Shown: positions 40,074 through 50,692, counted from the stretch's first letter. The stretch is DNA of 64,000 bases from Pirellulales bacterium (GCA_018401745.1 JAGYJY010000006.1:1-64000); one strand, 5' to 3'. Numbers and translations: made by a program. Notes: a model not told the origin generated them from the sequence alone.

Positions 40074-41438
40074 ATGTCTGCTGCCATGCCGTCTCGCCGC
40101 CGGTTTCTCCAGGGCCTGTCGAGCACCGCAGCCGGCGTCTGCCTGGCCTCAGGCCGGCTGACGGCCCTCGCCGCTCCCTCCGACCGCCCCACGTTCGCCA
40201 CGATCGGCCTGCGCAACCAGGGCTGGACGATCACCAGCAAGTCATTCCAGTTTGCCGATTTCGTGGCCCTCGTCGACGTCGATGCGGGTGTGCTTGAGGA
40301 GAACCGGGCCCGTGTGGAGAAGGCCCAGGGCCGCAAGCCCGACGGCTACAAGGACTACCGCACGGTGCTCGAGCGCGACGACATCGATGCGGTGATGATC
40401 GCCACTCCAGACCACTGGCACACCAAGATCGCGGTCGAGGCGATGCGAGCCGGCAAAGACGTCTACTGCGAGAAGCCGCTGACCCTCACGATCGACGAGG
40501 GCAAGCTGATCGAACGGGTGGTGAAGGAAACCGGCCGGGTGTTTCAGGTGGGAACCATGCAGCGGACCGAATCGGAGCAGCGGTTCCTGCAGGCGGTGGC
40601 GCTCGTCCACGCCGGCCGCATCGGCACCGTGAAGAAAGTCACCTGTGGCATCAACGGCATGGAGCCCTCGCCACAGATCCCTGAGGCCCCCGTTCCCGCA
40701 GGCCTCGACTGGGACCTTTGGCTTGGCCCAGCGGAAGCGGTTCCCTACCGAGCGCTTCCGCAGCTGCGGGAGGGCTACGGCGGTGGTGTGCCGCTCTACA
40801 GCAACTGCCACTACTCATTCCGCAACTGGCATGAATACTCCGGCGGCAAACTGACCGACTGGGGAGCCCACCATGTCGATATCGCCTGCTGGGCACTCGG
40901 TGCAAGCGACACCGGCCCCAGCCGCATCGAGCCGCTCGACTACACCCTGCCGGTGGACTACAAGGACGGAGAGCCCTTGGTCCACGATCGCTACAACGCC
41001 GCCACGCACTTTCGCATCCGGGCGACGATGCCCAATGATGTGGAGATGATCATCACCAGCGAGGGCGATAACGGCATCCTCTTCGAAGGCACCAAGGGCC
41101 GGTTCTTCGTCAACCGAGGCAAGATCGCTGGAGCCCCGGTCGAAGCGTTGGCCGACGACCCGCTTCCCGAGGGTGCGATCGAAGCGGTCTATGGAGGTCC
41201 GGTGAGCGCGAACCACACCGCCAACTTCATTGAGGGCATGCGATCGCGGAAGCAGCCGATCTCGGACGTTTGGACCCACAACCGGATGCTGGAAATCTGC
41301 CACCTCTGCAACATCGCGATGCGGCTCGGCCGGCCCCTCGACTGGGATCCTGCTGCCCGGCAGATCGTGGGTGACGAGCAGGCCAATAGCTTTCTGAGCC
41401 GGGAAAGCCGCAAGGGCTTCGAGATCGAGGGAGCCTGA
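40074..41438 (+). CDS. Tat-exported Gfo/Idh/MocA-family oxidoreductase
   Basis: The N-terminus is a twin-arginine signal (SRRRFLQGLSSTAAGVCLA). A Rossmann NAD(P)-binding half (FVALVDVDAGVLEENRARVE) includes the family EKP motif in DVYCEKPLTLTIDEG, and the C-terminal half has the substrate-binding DWGAHHVDIACWALG. Length 454 aa is usual for the planctomycete exported forms. Such enzymes oxidise or rearrange sugars and inositols; the substrate is unknown. AAGGA lies just before the ATG. Two direct repeats of CAGAGCCCCCTTCA occur in the leader. Confidence 0.9.
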   Translation: MSAAMPSRRRFLQGLSSTAAGVCLASGRLTALAAPSDRPTFATIGLRNQGWTITSKSFQFADFVALVDVDAGVLEENRARVEKAQGRKPDGYKDYRTVLERDDIDAVMIATPDHWHTKIAVEAMRAGKDVYCEKPLTLTIDEGKLIERVVKETGRVFQVGTMQRTESEQRFLQAVALVHAGRIGTVKKVTCGINGMEPSPQIPEAPVPAGLDWDLWLGPAEAVPYRALPQLREGYGGGVPLYSNCHYSFRNWHEYSGGKLTDWGAHHVDIACWALGASDTGPSRIEPLDYTLPVDYKDGEPLVHDRYNAATHFRIRATMPNDVEMIITSEGDNGILFEGTKGRFFVNRGKIAGAPVEALADDPLPEGAIEAVYGGPVSANHTANFIEGMRSRKQPISDVWTHNRMLEICHLCNIAMRLGRPLDWDPAARQIVGDEQANSFLSRESRKGFEIEGA

Positions 41439-41480
41439 GCCAGGGCATGCCGCAGGCGTTCGCCGACGGTATGATGATCG

Positions 41481-41505
41481 CCGGGCGTGCGGGAAGACAC
41501 GCCCG
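41481..41505. terminator. Hairpin after the oxidoreductase gene, possible terminator
   Basis: CCGGGCGTG and CACGCCCGG form a 9-bp GC-rich stem around a short loop, 43 bases past the oxidoreductase stop. No T-run follows, so termination is only plausible; it could also be a processing or attenuation structure ahead of the isomerase gene. Confidence 0.4.
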
Positions 41506-41571
41506 GTCGTTCCTGGCTCTGCCAGGAGGTGCGACGTTACGGTTCACGTTGTCTTCGGGGGTCTTTGGTCC

Positions 41572-42399
41572 ATGGCTCGCTCCACGCTTTCTCGCCGTTC
41601 GTTTGTTGCTGCTGGCTCCGCTGCCGTGGCCGCCGGGCTCCTCCCTCGCGTCGCTGCCGCGGCGATGCCTGCCGCTCCGCTGGGCATTCAGCTCTACTCG
41701 CTGCGGGGCTACGACGTCGACACGGCGCTTGCGCATGCCAAAGACCTGGGCTTTCAGGCGGTCGAGTTCTACTCCGGCATGTTTCCAATCACCGACGACA
41801 CCGCGGTGATCGATGCGACCGTCATGAAGGTCAAAGACCTTGGCCTGACCATCTCGGCCCACGGCGTGAATGGTTTTGGTGCCGATGCCGACGCCAACCG
41901 CAAGGTGTTTGCGTTCGCCAAGGCTGCCGGCATCCGCACGATCTCAGCAGATCCATCGCCGGAGTCGTTCGCCAGCCTCGACGACCTCGTCAAAGAGTTC
42001 GACATCCGGATCGCGATCCACAACCACGGCCCCGCCCATCGCTACAACCGGGTGATCGACGTGCTGCATGCGATCGAGGGCCACGACGAACGGATCGGGG
42101 CCTGTGCCGACCTCGGCCACTTCATCCGCTCCGGCGAGCGGCCCACGGAGGTGATCCGCCTGCTGGCCGGCCGGCTCTACGGCATCCATCTCAAGGATTT
42201 CGCCGAGATGAAAGAGAAGACCGAGGGCGTGATCCTTGGCAAGGGCCACATGGATGTGCGGGCCGTCTTCGAAGCCCTGGTGAAGGCCGACTTCCCTGCC
42301 GACGGCGCCCTCTCGCTTGAGTATGAAGAGAATCCTTCCGATCCCATTGCCGACATCCGCGAGTGCGTCGCCGTCGCGCAGGCTGCCATGAAGGCATAG
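41572..42399 (+). CDS. Tat-exported sugar phosphate isomerase/epimerase-like protein
   Basis: The 275-aa protein has a twin-arginine signal (LSRRSFVAAGSAAVAAGLL) and the AP_endonuc_2 TIM-barrel fold of xylose-isomerase-like enzymes: LGIQLYSLRGYDVD, AVEFYSGMF, IAIHNHGPAHRYN, GACADLGHFIRSG and a final FPADGALSLEYEENP. The Glu/Asp/His residues in these strands are the usual metal ligands. Probably a sugar epimerase or isomerase in the cell envelope, functionally linked to the exported oxidoreductase upstream. Substrate unknown. Confidence 0.88.
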   Translation: MARSTLSRRSFVAAGSAAVAAGLLPRVAAAAMPAAPLGIQLYSLRGYDVDTALAHAKDLGFQAVEFYSGMFPITDDTAVIDATVMKVKDLGLTISAHGVNGFGADADANRKVFAFAKAAGIRTISADPSPESFASLDDLVKEFDIRIAIHNHGPAHRYNRVIDVLHAIEGHDERIGACADLGHFIRSGERPTEVIRLLAGRLYGIHLKDFAEMKEKTEGVILGKGHMDVRAVFEALVKADFPADGALSLEYEENPSDPIADIRECVAVAQAAMKA

Positions 42400-42471
42400 C
42401 CCGACTGACCGCTGCCTTTCCAACCACGCGCGCCCCATCACTGCCGTCACATTTTTCCGGAGACTTGTGTC

Positions 42472-43716
42472 ATGCCGCTCTATGAATACGCCTGCCAGCA
42501 CTGCGACGAGAAGTTCGAACTGCTGATCCGTGGCCAGGAAAAGCCGGCCTGCCCGCACTGCAAGGGCAAGAAGCTCACCAGGCTGCTCAGTGTGGTTTCT
42601 GGCCATGTGGCCGATGGATCGTCTGGCGGCGGTGGTGAGATGCCGGAGGGAGGCTGCGGCATGCCCCAGTGCGGGATGGGTGGCTGCGGCATGGGCGGCA
42701 TGGATATGGGCGGTCTCGGCGGCATGATGGCCCTGCTGCTGGCCGTGTTTCTCTCCTGGGCAGGCACAGCGATCGCAGCGGAGCCTCCAGCCCGGCTGCT
42801 GGTGGTGACAGTCACCAACGGCTTCCGGCATAACTCGATCGAAACGGCGGAGCCTGTCATCGAGCAGCTCGGTCGGGAGAGTGGCCTTTTCCATGTCGAC
42901 TACCTGCGGCAGCCCGCCGGAGAAGAGGTGTTTGCCAAGGCTTTTGCCCCCGAGGCCCTCGCTGAGTTTGATGGCGTGATCTTTGCGAGCACCACGGGCG
43001 AACTGCCGATACCCGATGTCGATGCCTTCCTGTCGTGGATCAAGAAGGGCAAAGCCTTCATCGGCATGCACGCCGCAAGCGACACCTTCAAGAGCAACGA
43101 TGCCTACGTGGAAATGATCGGCGGCCACTTTGCAGGCCATCCCTGGAACGCAGGCGGAGAGCATGCGTTCGTGGTGCACGAGCCCGGCCATCCGCTGGCC
43201 GCGATGGTTCCTGAGCGTTTTCGCTGGAAGGACGAGATCTACCAGTACGACCTCCGCTACAACCCCGACAACCTGCGGGTGCTCGTAAGCCTCGACATGA
43301 CGGCTAGCACCCCCAAGGAGCCGTGGCATGTGCCGGTCTCGTGGGTCCGCAGCTATGGCGACGGCCGCGTCTTCTACACGAACTTCGGCCACAACGACGC
43401 CACCTGGCAGGAGCCTGCCTACCAGCAGCACCTGATCGAGGGCATCCGCTGGGCGCTCGGCCGCTCGGAGGCCCCGGCAGAGCCGAATCCCGAGGTGCAG
43501 GCGGCAGAGTATCTGCGGAGCGTGGTGGCGGCAGCCGCGGAGGCCACCGGAGGGAATGCCGACGACCTGCTTGCCAAGGCCGATGCACGCATTGCGAAGG
43601 ATCCCAGCTTTGCTGTCGGCCTGCGGCCCAGGATGCTTGAGCTACGGGGCATGGAAGCGGCCGCCAGAAAAGATGCCTATGCCGCGATCCTGGCCGAGCT
43701 GGAGGGAGGCCTCTGA
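42472..43716 (+). CDS. FmdB-type zinc ribbon fused in frame to a ThuA-like domain
   Basis: Residues 1-45 are an FmdB zinc ribbon (MPLYEYACQHCDEKFE with a second CPHC), followed by a Gly/Met/Cys-rich stretch (GGCGMPQCGMGGCGMGG). From residue 85 a signal-peptide-like segment (MMALLLAVFLSWAGTAIAAE) leads into a ThuA domain (LLVVTVTNGFRHNSIE, FIGMHAASDTF, GGHFAGHPW, PVSWVRSYGDGRVFYTNFGH). ThuA domains are glutamine-amidotransferase-like and implicated in sugar metabolism. An internal signal peptide after a cytosolic zinc ribbon is odd: two genes may have been joined by an indel, because a neighbouring frame stops at 42727 in an ATGA overlap with the ATG at 42724. If so, the ThuA gene starts at 42724. 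Confidence 0.75.
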   Translation: MPLYEYACQHCDEKFELLIRGQEKPACPHCKGKKLTRLLSVVSGHVADGSSGGGGEMPEGGCGMPQCGMGGCGMGGMDMGGLGGMMALLLAVFLSWAGTAIAAEPPARLLVVTVTNGFRHNSIETAEPVIEQLGRESGLFHVDYLRQPAGEEVFAKAFAPEALAEFDGVIFASTTGELPIPDVDAFLSWIKKGKAFIGMHAASDTFKSNDAYVEMIGGHFAGHPWNAGGEHAFVVHEPGHPLAAMVPERFRWKDEIYQYDLRYNPDNLRVLVSLDMTASTPKEPWHVPVSWVRSYGDGRVFYTNFGHNDATWQEPAYQQHLIEGIRWALGRSEAPAEPNPEVQAAEYLRSVVAAAAEATGGNADDLLAKADARIAKDPSFAVGLRPRMLELRGMEAAARKDAYAAILAELEGGL

Positions 43717-44571
43717 TGTCTTGCTTCGTCCACATCACTCGAGGCTGCGCTCGCTGATCCCTACCCGCTCACCGATGCCGCACGCGAGCAGTTTCGCGAA
43801 GACGGCTTCATTCGGTTGCCGAAGGTTTTCAGTGCCGAGGTGCTCTCTGCCCTGGAGCCTGCGATCACAGCAGACACGCTCGCCCATGATCGCTCTGCCG
43901 GCGTGCCGCTGGAAGAACGCGACACCTACGGGAAGGCGTTTATCCAGGTGGGCAACCTCTGGGAACGGTGCCCCGAGGCTCGCAGCCTGACATTCTCCAA
44001 GCGACTGGCTCGCATCGCCGCGGAGCTGCTTGGCACCCGTGGCGTGCGGCTCTGGCACGACCAGGCCCTCTACAAAGAGCCCGCTGGCGGCTTCACACCC
44101 TGGCACGCAGATCAGCAGTATTGGCCGATGGCCTCAGGCCTCTCGGTGACCGCCTGGATTCCACTGCATGCCGTGCCGCTGGAGATGGGCCCGCTCTCCT
44201 TCGCCCGCGGCAGCCATCGCAAGCGGATCGGCAGGGAGCTCGCCATCTCTGAGGAATCGGAGCGGCTGATCCGTGAGGCGGTTCGCGACCAGGGGCTCGT
44301 CGAGGTCAGCGAGCCGTATGCCGCCGGCGACGTTTCCTTCCACCTCGGCTGGACGCTGCACCGGGCCGGCCCTAACACGACCGCCCATCCGCGGAAGGTC
44401 CACACCGTGATCTTCATGGATCTTGAGATGCTGCTGGCGGAGCCGAAAAACGACGCCCAGCGGCTCGATCATCAGACATGGACTCCGTCGACTGAGATTG
44501 GCCAGGTCATGGCCGACCCTCGCAACCCCGTGCTCTACGAGGCTGCGAGCAGCGAGGCCGCCACGGGCTGA
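43716..44571 (+). CDS. Phytanoyl-CoA dioxygenase (PhyH)-like protein, indel near the start
   Basis: The body is a PhyH-type Fe(II)/2-oxoglutarate oxygenase: facial triad in TPWHADQQYWP (HxD) and LHRAGPN (distal His), with SLSFARGSH-like sequence (PLSFARGSHRK) and a 2-oxoglutarate-binding Arg nearby. In the open frame no ATG or GTG precedes the TTG at 43816, although DPYPLTDAAREQFREDGFIR just upstream is typical family sequence. The ATG at 43716, overlapping the ThuA stop as TGATG, is one base out of frame; dropping one T at 43721-43722 gives MSASSTSLEAALADPYPLTD. Hence I place the start there. Substrate unknown. Confidence 0.8.
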
Positions 44572-44664
44572 CAACGCCTTCATCACAACGCTGGCTGATA
44601 GACTTCGCGGCAGAGACACTACCGGAGTGTTCTCAACCGACGCTTTCTCAGAGGGGACGCCTCC

Positions 44665-45585
44665 ATGCTGGCACGATTTTTCGGGTGTGCGGTGGTGGCG
44701 ACCGCCGTGATGGCCCCACCCCCAAGCCACGCCGCCGAAACCTTCGAGCTCACGCTCACGCAGCAGCATGCCAGCGATGCCGCTTTGACGGGCTTTCGCA
44801 TCGAGCAGCAGACAGCCTCGTGGCCCGCAGGCCGCACAGCGCTGATCGTCTGCGACGTGTGGGATGCCCACCACTGCCTCAACGCCGTAAAGCGGCTCAA
44901 CGAGTTTGCCCCGCGGCTCAACGAGGTGGTCAAGGAGGCCCGTCGTCGAGGCGCGACGATCATTCATGCCCCGAGCGACTGCATGGAGGCCTACACCGAC
45001 CATCCCGCACGAAAGCGAGCGATGGCCGTTCCCCTGGCTGCCACCTTGCCAGAAGACATCACCTCCTGGTGCTCCTCGATTCCGGCCGAGGAGACGGTTG
45101 AATATCCGATCGATCAGTCTGACGGCGGCGAGGATGACGACCCGGCCGAGCATGAAGCCTGGGCGGCCGAACTCGCCGCGCGTGGCCTCAACTCCAGAGC
45201 GCCCTGGAAGCAGCAGCTGGCCACGATCGAAATCGACGCTGATCGCGACTTCCTCACCGATCGTGGCGACGAGGTCTGGAGCATTCTTGAGGCCCGCGGT
45301 ATCGACAACGTGATCCTCACCGGCGTGCATGTAAACATGTGCGTGCTCGGCCGCCCTTTTGGCCTCCGGCAGTTAGCCCGCAACGGTAAGCATGTCGTCT
45401 TGATGCGGGACATGACCGACAGCATGTACAACCCCGCTGCCTGGCCTTTCGTGAGCCACGTGGAAGGCACCCGCCGCGTGATCGAACATATCGAGCGGCA
45501 TGTCTGCCCCACAATCACCAGCGATCAGCTGCTTGGCGGCGAGCCATTTCGCTTTGCAGCCGACATCGGTGCCAGCCGCCCATGA
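44665..45585 (+). CDS. Exported isochorismatase-family cysteine hydrolase
   Basis: A signal peptide (FFGCAVVATAVMAPPPSHAA) precedes an isochorismatase-like hydrolase fold: catalytic Asp in ALIVCDVWDAHHC, strand RGATIIHAPSDC, and the nucleophile cysteine in ILTGVHVNMCVLGRPFG. The 306-aa length is longer than the cytosolic family average because of the signal and an acidic insert (SDGGEDDDPAEHE). Probably hydrolyses an amide or imide in the periplasm. Its stop overlaps the purU ATG by four bases. Confidence 0.85.
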   Translation: MLARFFGCAVVATAVMAPPPSHAAETFELTLTQQHASDAALTGFRIEQQTASWPAGRTALIVCDVWDAHHCLNAVKRLNEFAPRLNEVVKEARRRGATIIHAPSDCMEAYTDHPARKRAMAVPLAATLPEDITSWCSSIPAEETVEYPIDQSDGGEDDDPAEHEAWAAELAARGLNSRAPWKQQLATIEIDADRDFLTDRGDEVWSILEARGIDNVILTGVHVNMCVLGRPFGLRQLARNGKHVVLMRDMTDSMYNPAAWPFVSHVEGTRRVIEHIERHVCPTITSDQLLGGEPFRFAADIGASRP

Positions 45586-46442
45586 AGACGGTTCACATCC
45601 TCACCCTGACGGTTCCCGATGCTCCGGGAATCGTGCATGCGGTCTCCTGTGGCCTGCTTGACATCGGCGGCAACATCGTGGAGAGCGGCCAGTTTGGGGA
45701 TCCGTGTTCGCGGCTGTTCTGTCTACGGACCGTCGTCGAGACCGAGTGCCAGGCGTCGGAGGAGGTCGCTGCGGCGGTCGCTGGAAAGCTCGCTGCTGCG
45801 GGGCATGACCAACGGGTGCGGCTGGAGGTCCGGCGGGCCGACCGGCAGCCGCGGATTCTGATCATGGTCTCCAGATTTGACCACTGCCTGGTCGACCTGC
45901 TCTACCGCTGGAGGAACGGCCTGCTTCCGGTGGAGATCCCGGCGATTGTCTCCAATCATCCCGATGCCGAGCCGATCGCCCGCAGCCACGGCATCCCCTT
46001 CCACCATCTCCCGATCACGCCTGCAACCAAGCCTGCCCAGGAGGCAAAGCTGCTCGAGATCGTCAAGGAGAGCCGCATCGACCTGGTGGTGCTCGCCCGT
46101 TACATGCAGGTGCTCTCAAACGAGCTCTGCCTGAAGCTCGAAGGCAAAGCGATCAACATCCACCACTCGTTTCTGCCGGGCTTCAAAGGGGCCAAGCCCT
46201 ACCACCAGGCGGCGGCTCGCGGGGTGAAGCTGATCGGTGCCACGGCCCACTTCGTCACGCCCGATCTTGATGAGGGGCCGATCATCGAGCAAGACGTCGC
46301 CCGTGTGACCCATGCCCACACGGTTGAGCAGATCATCGCCCTCGGCCAAGACACCGAGCGGCTGGTGCTCGCCCGTGCCGTGCGGCTCTGGGCCGAAGAC
46401 CGCGTGCTGATGATCTGCGACCGCACGGTCGTGTTTACCTGA
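45582..46442 (+). CDS. purU: Formyltetrahydrofolate deformylase
   Basis: The 286-aa protein has an N-terminal ACT domain (LTVPDAPGIVHAVSCGLLD) and a formyltransferase domain with the catalytic Asn/His/Asp residues in INIHHSFLPGFKGAKPY and TPDLDEGPIIEQD. PurU hydrolyses 10-formyl-THF to formate and THF, balancing one-carbon pools. Length and motifs are standard. It is translationally coupled to the exported isochorismatase-like gene, an unexpected pairing. The next gene converges 34 bases later. Confidence 0.93.
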   Translation: MKTVHILTLTVPDAPGIVHAVSCGLLDIGGNIVESGQFGDPCSRLFCLRTVVETECQASEEVAAAVAGKLAAAGHDQRVRLEVRRADRQPRILIMVSRFDHCLVDLLYRWRNGLLPVEIPAIVSNHPDAEPIARSHGIPFHHLPITPATKPAQEAKLLEIVKESRIDLVVLARYMQVLSNELCLKLEGKAINIHHSFLPGFKGAKPYHQAAARGVKLIGATAHFVTPDLDEGPIIEQDVARVTHAHTVEQIIALGQDTERLVLARAVRLWAEDRVLMICDRTVVFT

Positions 46443-46475
46443 TGATCTCGCTGAGTGTGGAAAAAGTCTGCCGCT

Positions 46476-47999
46476 TCATCCCTGCACGAGATCATGCATC
46501 ACATGGCCGTGGATGTCGGTCAGACGGAAGTCGCGGCCCTGGTAGCGGTAGGTGAGCCGGCGGTGATCAATCCCGAGCTGGTGCAGGATCGTGGCGTTGA
46601 GGTCGTGGATATGCATCGAGCCGGGCGTCCAGGTTTCCTTCGCCGGCTGCGGGAAAATCGGCTGGCCGTGCTCGTCGGCGATGTTGTAGCCGTAGTCGTC
46701 GGTGCGGCCGTACGTAATGCCCGGCTTCACACCGCCGCCAGCCATCCACACCGTGAAGCACCGCGGATGATGGTCGCGACCATAGTTCTCACGGGTTAGC
46801 CCACCCTGGCAGTAGACGGTCCGACCAAACTCGCCGCCCCAGACAACGAGCGTGTCGTCGAGGAGGCCGTGTCGCTTCAGGTCTTGAATCAGGGCAGCCG
46901 AGCCTTGGTCGATATCCCGGCACTGCGACTCATGCTCCGCCGGCAGGTTGCCGTGGGCATCCCAGCCGCGGTGGAAGATCTGGACGTTGCGGACGCCCCG
47001 CTCCACCAGCCGCCGGGCCTGCAGGCAGCAGGCTGCAAAGCTGCCCGGCGTGTTGACGTCGTCGCCATAGAGGCTGAGCGTGTCGGCAGTTTCGCCTGAG
47101 ATGTCGACCAGCTCGGGGATTGAGGTCTGCATCCGGAAGGCCATCTCATGCTGCTCGATCCGCGAGAGCACGCCAGGGTCGCCGAAGGCGTCGCAGTGCT
47201 GCTGGTTGAGCGTCTGGAGGAGATCGAGCTGAGCCCGCCGGTCGCTGCGGCTGACGCCTGGGGGGTTGGCCAGATAGAGCACAGGATCGCCCTGGCTTCG
47301 CATCAGAATCCCCTGGTGCTCCGCCGGCAGAAAGCCTGGCCCCCAGAGGCGGTTGAAGAGGCTCTGCTCGGCGTAGCTCGTCTTGGCGTGCATCACCACG
47401 TAGTGCGGCAGGTTGTCGTTCATACTGCCAAGGCCGTAGCTCAGCCAGGCCCCCAGGCTCGGCCGGCCGGGCACCTGGCTCCCCGTCTGGATGTAGGTGA
47501 TGGCCGGATCGTGGTTGATCGCCTCCGTGAAGGCGGTGTGCACCACGCAGAGTTCCTTCACCACGCCAGCGGTGTGGGGCAGGAGTTCACTGACCCACAC
47601 GCCGTCGGCATTGTTGTCGTGCTTGGTGAAGCGATACTTGCTCGGCGCGAGCGGCAGGCCGCCTTGCTGGTTGGCCGTCATTCCAGTGATTCGCTGCCCG
47701 TCGCGGATATGATCTGGCAGCTGCTCGCCAAACTGCTTCTCCACCGCCGGCTTGTAGTCCCACATGTCGTGCTGACTGGGGCCGCCGCTCATGAAGAGAT
47801 AGATCACATGCTTTGCCTTGGCTGCATGGTGCAGGCCAGGCTCCGCAGCCGCCACCCCGCCCGAGGCTTCGTCAGCCACGACTCCGTCCTGAGCCAGCAG
47901 CTGCGCCAGCGAGGCCGTCCCCAGCCCGAGAGCCGTCTGCCCAAAGAAATGTCGCCGCGCCAGCGTGGCAGCAAGATCTCGCTCCGCAGAATGCACCAT
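46476..47999 (-). CDS. DUF1501 family protein
   Basis: The 507-aa product begins with a degenerate Tat-like segment ([21 protein letters not shown]) and continues with DUF1501 hallmarks: [55 protein letters not shown] and [21 protein letters not shown]. The fold is sulfatase/alkaline-phosphatase-like. These proteins are nearly always paired with PSCyt/PSD1 proteins in planctomycetes, as here (35 bases downstream of that gene, same strand). The biochemical function is not established. Confidence 0.92.
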   Translation of the reverse strand: MVHSAERDLAATLARRHFFGQTALGLGTASLAQLLAQDGVVADEASGGVAAAEPGLHHAAKAKHVIYLFMSGGPSQHDMWDYKPAVEKQFGEQLPDHIRDGQRITGMTANQQGGLPLAPSKYRFTKHDNNADGVWVSELLPHTAGVVKELCVVHTAFTEAINHDPAITYIQTGSQVPGRPSLGAWLSYGLGSMNDNLPHYVVMHAKTSYAEQSLFNRLWGPGFLPAEHQGILMRSQGDPVLYLANPPGVSRSDRRAQLDLLQTLNQQHCDAFGDPGVLSRIEQHEMAFRMQTSIPELVDISGETADTLSLYGDDVNTPGSFAACCLQARRLVERGVRNVQIFHRGWDAHGNLPAEHESQCRDIDQGSAALIQDLKRHGLLDDTLVVWGGEFGRTVYCQGGLTRENYGRDHHPRCFTVWMAGGGVKPGITYGRTDDYGYNIADEHGQPIFPQPAKETWTPGSMHIHDLNATILHQLGIDHRRLTYRYQGRDFRLTDIHGHVMHDLVQG

Positions 48000-48034
48000 T
48001 CCTCAGCCCCCTTCTCTTTGTACTGCTCGTGCTG

Positions 48035-50505
48035 CTAGTACTGCATCGTGGCCGCATCGCTTGCCAGCACGGCGACGGCCAGCTGGGTCCAGCTGGCGAC
48101 TTCAGCCGCCAGCAGCGATGGATCGCGGCTGGCTTCACCGACAGCCAGCAGGCCCTCCGCCGCCGCCGTGTCTGCGGCATAGCGTTGCCGCATTTCTCGC
48201 AGGAGGCCATCGCAGGCACGCCGCTCCAGCTCACTCGGCGGCCGGCAGGCGAGCATCGTAAACAGCGCTTCCAGCCGCTCATCGTCGCGGCTCTGCTCCC
48301 GCAGCAGCCGCTCGGAAAGCTCCCGTGCCATCTCAATCCGCTGTGTCTCGTTGAAGAGCCCGAGCGACTGCAGCGGCGTGCTCGTCCGCGACCGTCGCAC
48401 GCAGGCCGACTCTCGGTCGGGAGCATCGAAGAGCGTCATCATGGGATGCGGGCTTGTCCGCTTCCAGTAGACATAGAGACTGCGGCGGTAGAGCCGCTCA
48501 CCGGTGTCGGCCACATACTGCTTGGTGTTGCTCGCCGGATGGGCCATGGCCGCCCACATCCCCGACGGCTGATAGGGCTTCACGCCTTCGCCTCCCATCG
48601 CGGGGTCGAGCAGGCCACTGCTCCAGAGCCCCAGATCGCGAAGCACCTCGGCATCGAGCCGGTAGCGGGGGCCGCGGCCCACGAGCAGGTTCTCGGGATC
48701 ATCGAGATCGGGTCTGGTGGCGGATGCCTGCCGAAAGGCACGGCTGGTCAGCATGATCTTGAGCATGTGCTGCATGTCCCAGCCGCTCTCGCGAAGTTCC
48801 ACCGCAAGCCAGTCGAGCAGCTCTGGATGGGTTGGGCGGCGGCCCTGCACGCCGAAGTCTTCGGGGGTTCGCACGAGGCCCGCCCCAAACACCTGCTGCC
48901 AGAGGCTGTTGACGAGCACGCGGGCAACGAGCGGCTGATCAGCTGAGGTCAGCCAGGCGGCCAGGCCGAGCCGCGTGCGGGGGGCGTCGTCTGGGAGATC
49001 ACCGAGCACCGCCGGCACGCCGGGCTCGAGCGGGTCGCCCTTGGGCTGGTCATACTCGCCACGATGCAAGACCCTGGTCTCGCGTGGCGTCGACAGATCG
49101 GCCGCCACGAGCGTTGTCGTGAAGGCCGCCTCCGCAGCCTCACGGCGGACGAGCAGACCGCGGGCCTCAGTGGCCAGCTGCTGAGGGGCAAAGGGGCCCG
49201 TGGGACGGGCAGCCAACGCCAGCACATCGAGACCGCTCAGCCCGCTCCATCGGCTCGCATCATCCCCAGTGAGGCTCACAACTCCGGCCTCCACGAGGTT
49301 GCGGGCATGGGCAACATGCTCAACCGTTTCAGCTTCCAGCTCCTGCCAGGCCTGCCAAGCCGCATGGTCGGCAGGCACCCGCACCGTCGGCCCAAAGGCA
49401 TAGGCATTGCGATCCATCGGTGGCTCGGCCGTGCTGTTGAAGAATGCCAGCAGCTCGTAGTATTCCGTCTGCGTGACAGGGTCGTATTTGTGGGTGTGGC
49501 AGCGGGCGCAGGTGAGCGTCATGCCCAGGAGCACCGTGCCCAGGGTGTCCGTGCGGTCGAAGCTGTTTTTCGCCTGAAACTCGTCGGGAATCGCACCGCC
49601 CTCGCTGGTGGTGGGATTGAGCCGCACGAAGCCGGTGGCCACCTGCTGCTCCAGCGTTGGCTCCGGCAGCAGGTCGCCTGCGAGCTGCCAGGTGATGAAG
49701 TCGTCGAGCGGCAGGTTGGCATTGAAGGCCCGCACCACCCAGTCGCGATAGGGATAGATGCCGCGGCGGTTGTCGAGGTGCAGGCCGTGGGTGTCGCCGT
49801 AGCGGACCGCATCGAGCCAGAAACGGGCCATGTGCTCGCCGTAGCGGGGGCTTGCGAGCAATCGATCCAGATATCGCTCATAGGCGTCGGGGAGGCATCC
49901 GCGAGAAACGCCGTCAGCTCAGCGGGCGTCGGCGGCAGGCCAGTGAGCGTGAGGGCGGCCCGCCTGGCGAGCGTGCGTCGATCCGTCTCGGCCGCGAAGC
50001 CGAGGCCTCGCTCATCAAGCCGACGAGCAATCGCCTCGTCGATCACCGCCGAGCCATCGCCGCCACCATCTGCCAGCGGCCCACGGGTCGGCGGCACATA
50101 CGCCCAGTGCTGCTCGTAGCCGCCCCCCTGCTCCACCCAGGCTCGCAGGATCTGCTTCTGCTCAAGGGTGAGCTGCTTCTCATAATCGGCTGGCGGCATC
50201 GGATCATCGGCAGAATCGATGCGGGCAAGCATCTCACTCTCCGCGGGATGCTCCGGATCGATCGCTCGGTAGCCGCCGCGGTCGGCCGTGGCCGCTGCAA
50301 ACGAGTCGAGCCGCAGCCCGACGTCCTCATGAGTGTCAGGGCCGTGGCAGGCAAAGCAGGTGTCGGAGAGGACCGGCAGCACATCCCGGTCGAAGCTGAC
50401 CTCCGCGGCGTCCGTGCGCTGCCCCGCGGCGATGGCCACAGCCAGCAGGATCACCGCTGCCACTCTCACAGGGCCCTGCATCGGTCGGCCTCCAGTCGGC
50501 ACCAT
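48035..50505 (-). CDS. PSCyt1-DUF1549-DUF1553 (PSD1) planctomycete protein, one indel
   Basis: The start at 50505 has a GGAG 9 bases upstream and gives a signal peptide (VAAVILLAVAIAAGQ). Domains in order: PSCyt1 cytochrome-c-like (SDTCFACHGPDTHEDVGLRL, CxxCH), DUF1549 (RRAALTLTGLPPTPAELTAF; ARFWLDAVRYGDTHGLHLDN) and DUF1553 (SLWQQVFGAGLVRTPEDFG; NPLVGRGPRYRLDAE-like; SESACVRRSRTSTPLQSL-like). The frame breaks in a run of four G at 49889-49892; one more base restores ADASPDAYERYLDRLLASPR. The CxxCH suggests haem binding in the periplasm. Together with DUF1501 it forms the common planctomycete pair of unknown function. Confidence 0.88.
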
Positions 50506-50692
50506 GGTGAATGTCTCCGCGGTGGACGATGTGGCCGCTCGTTTCGACCCAGCCTGAGCCTGCACATGCATCGTGGAATCCCCTTTACCACCAATCGTAA
50601 CTGCGAGCGGTTCTCCAGAGCCATCCATTTCGGCAAAATCGGCCCCGGCTCGCTCAGTTTCCCCGGTCGCCTTCCCCATCCGCAGGCATCGC

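Noticed and set aside
41944-43431. 495-aa open frame antisense to the isomerase and ThuA genes
   Set aside because: Spans two good genes and their spacer on the other strand, with no recognisable motif.
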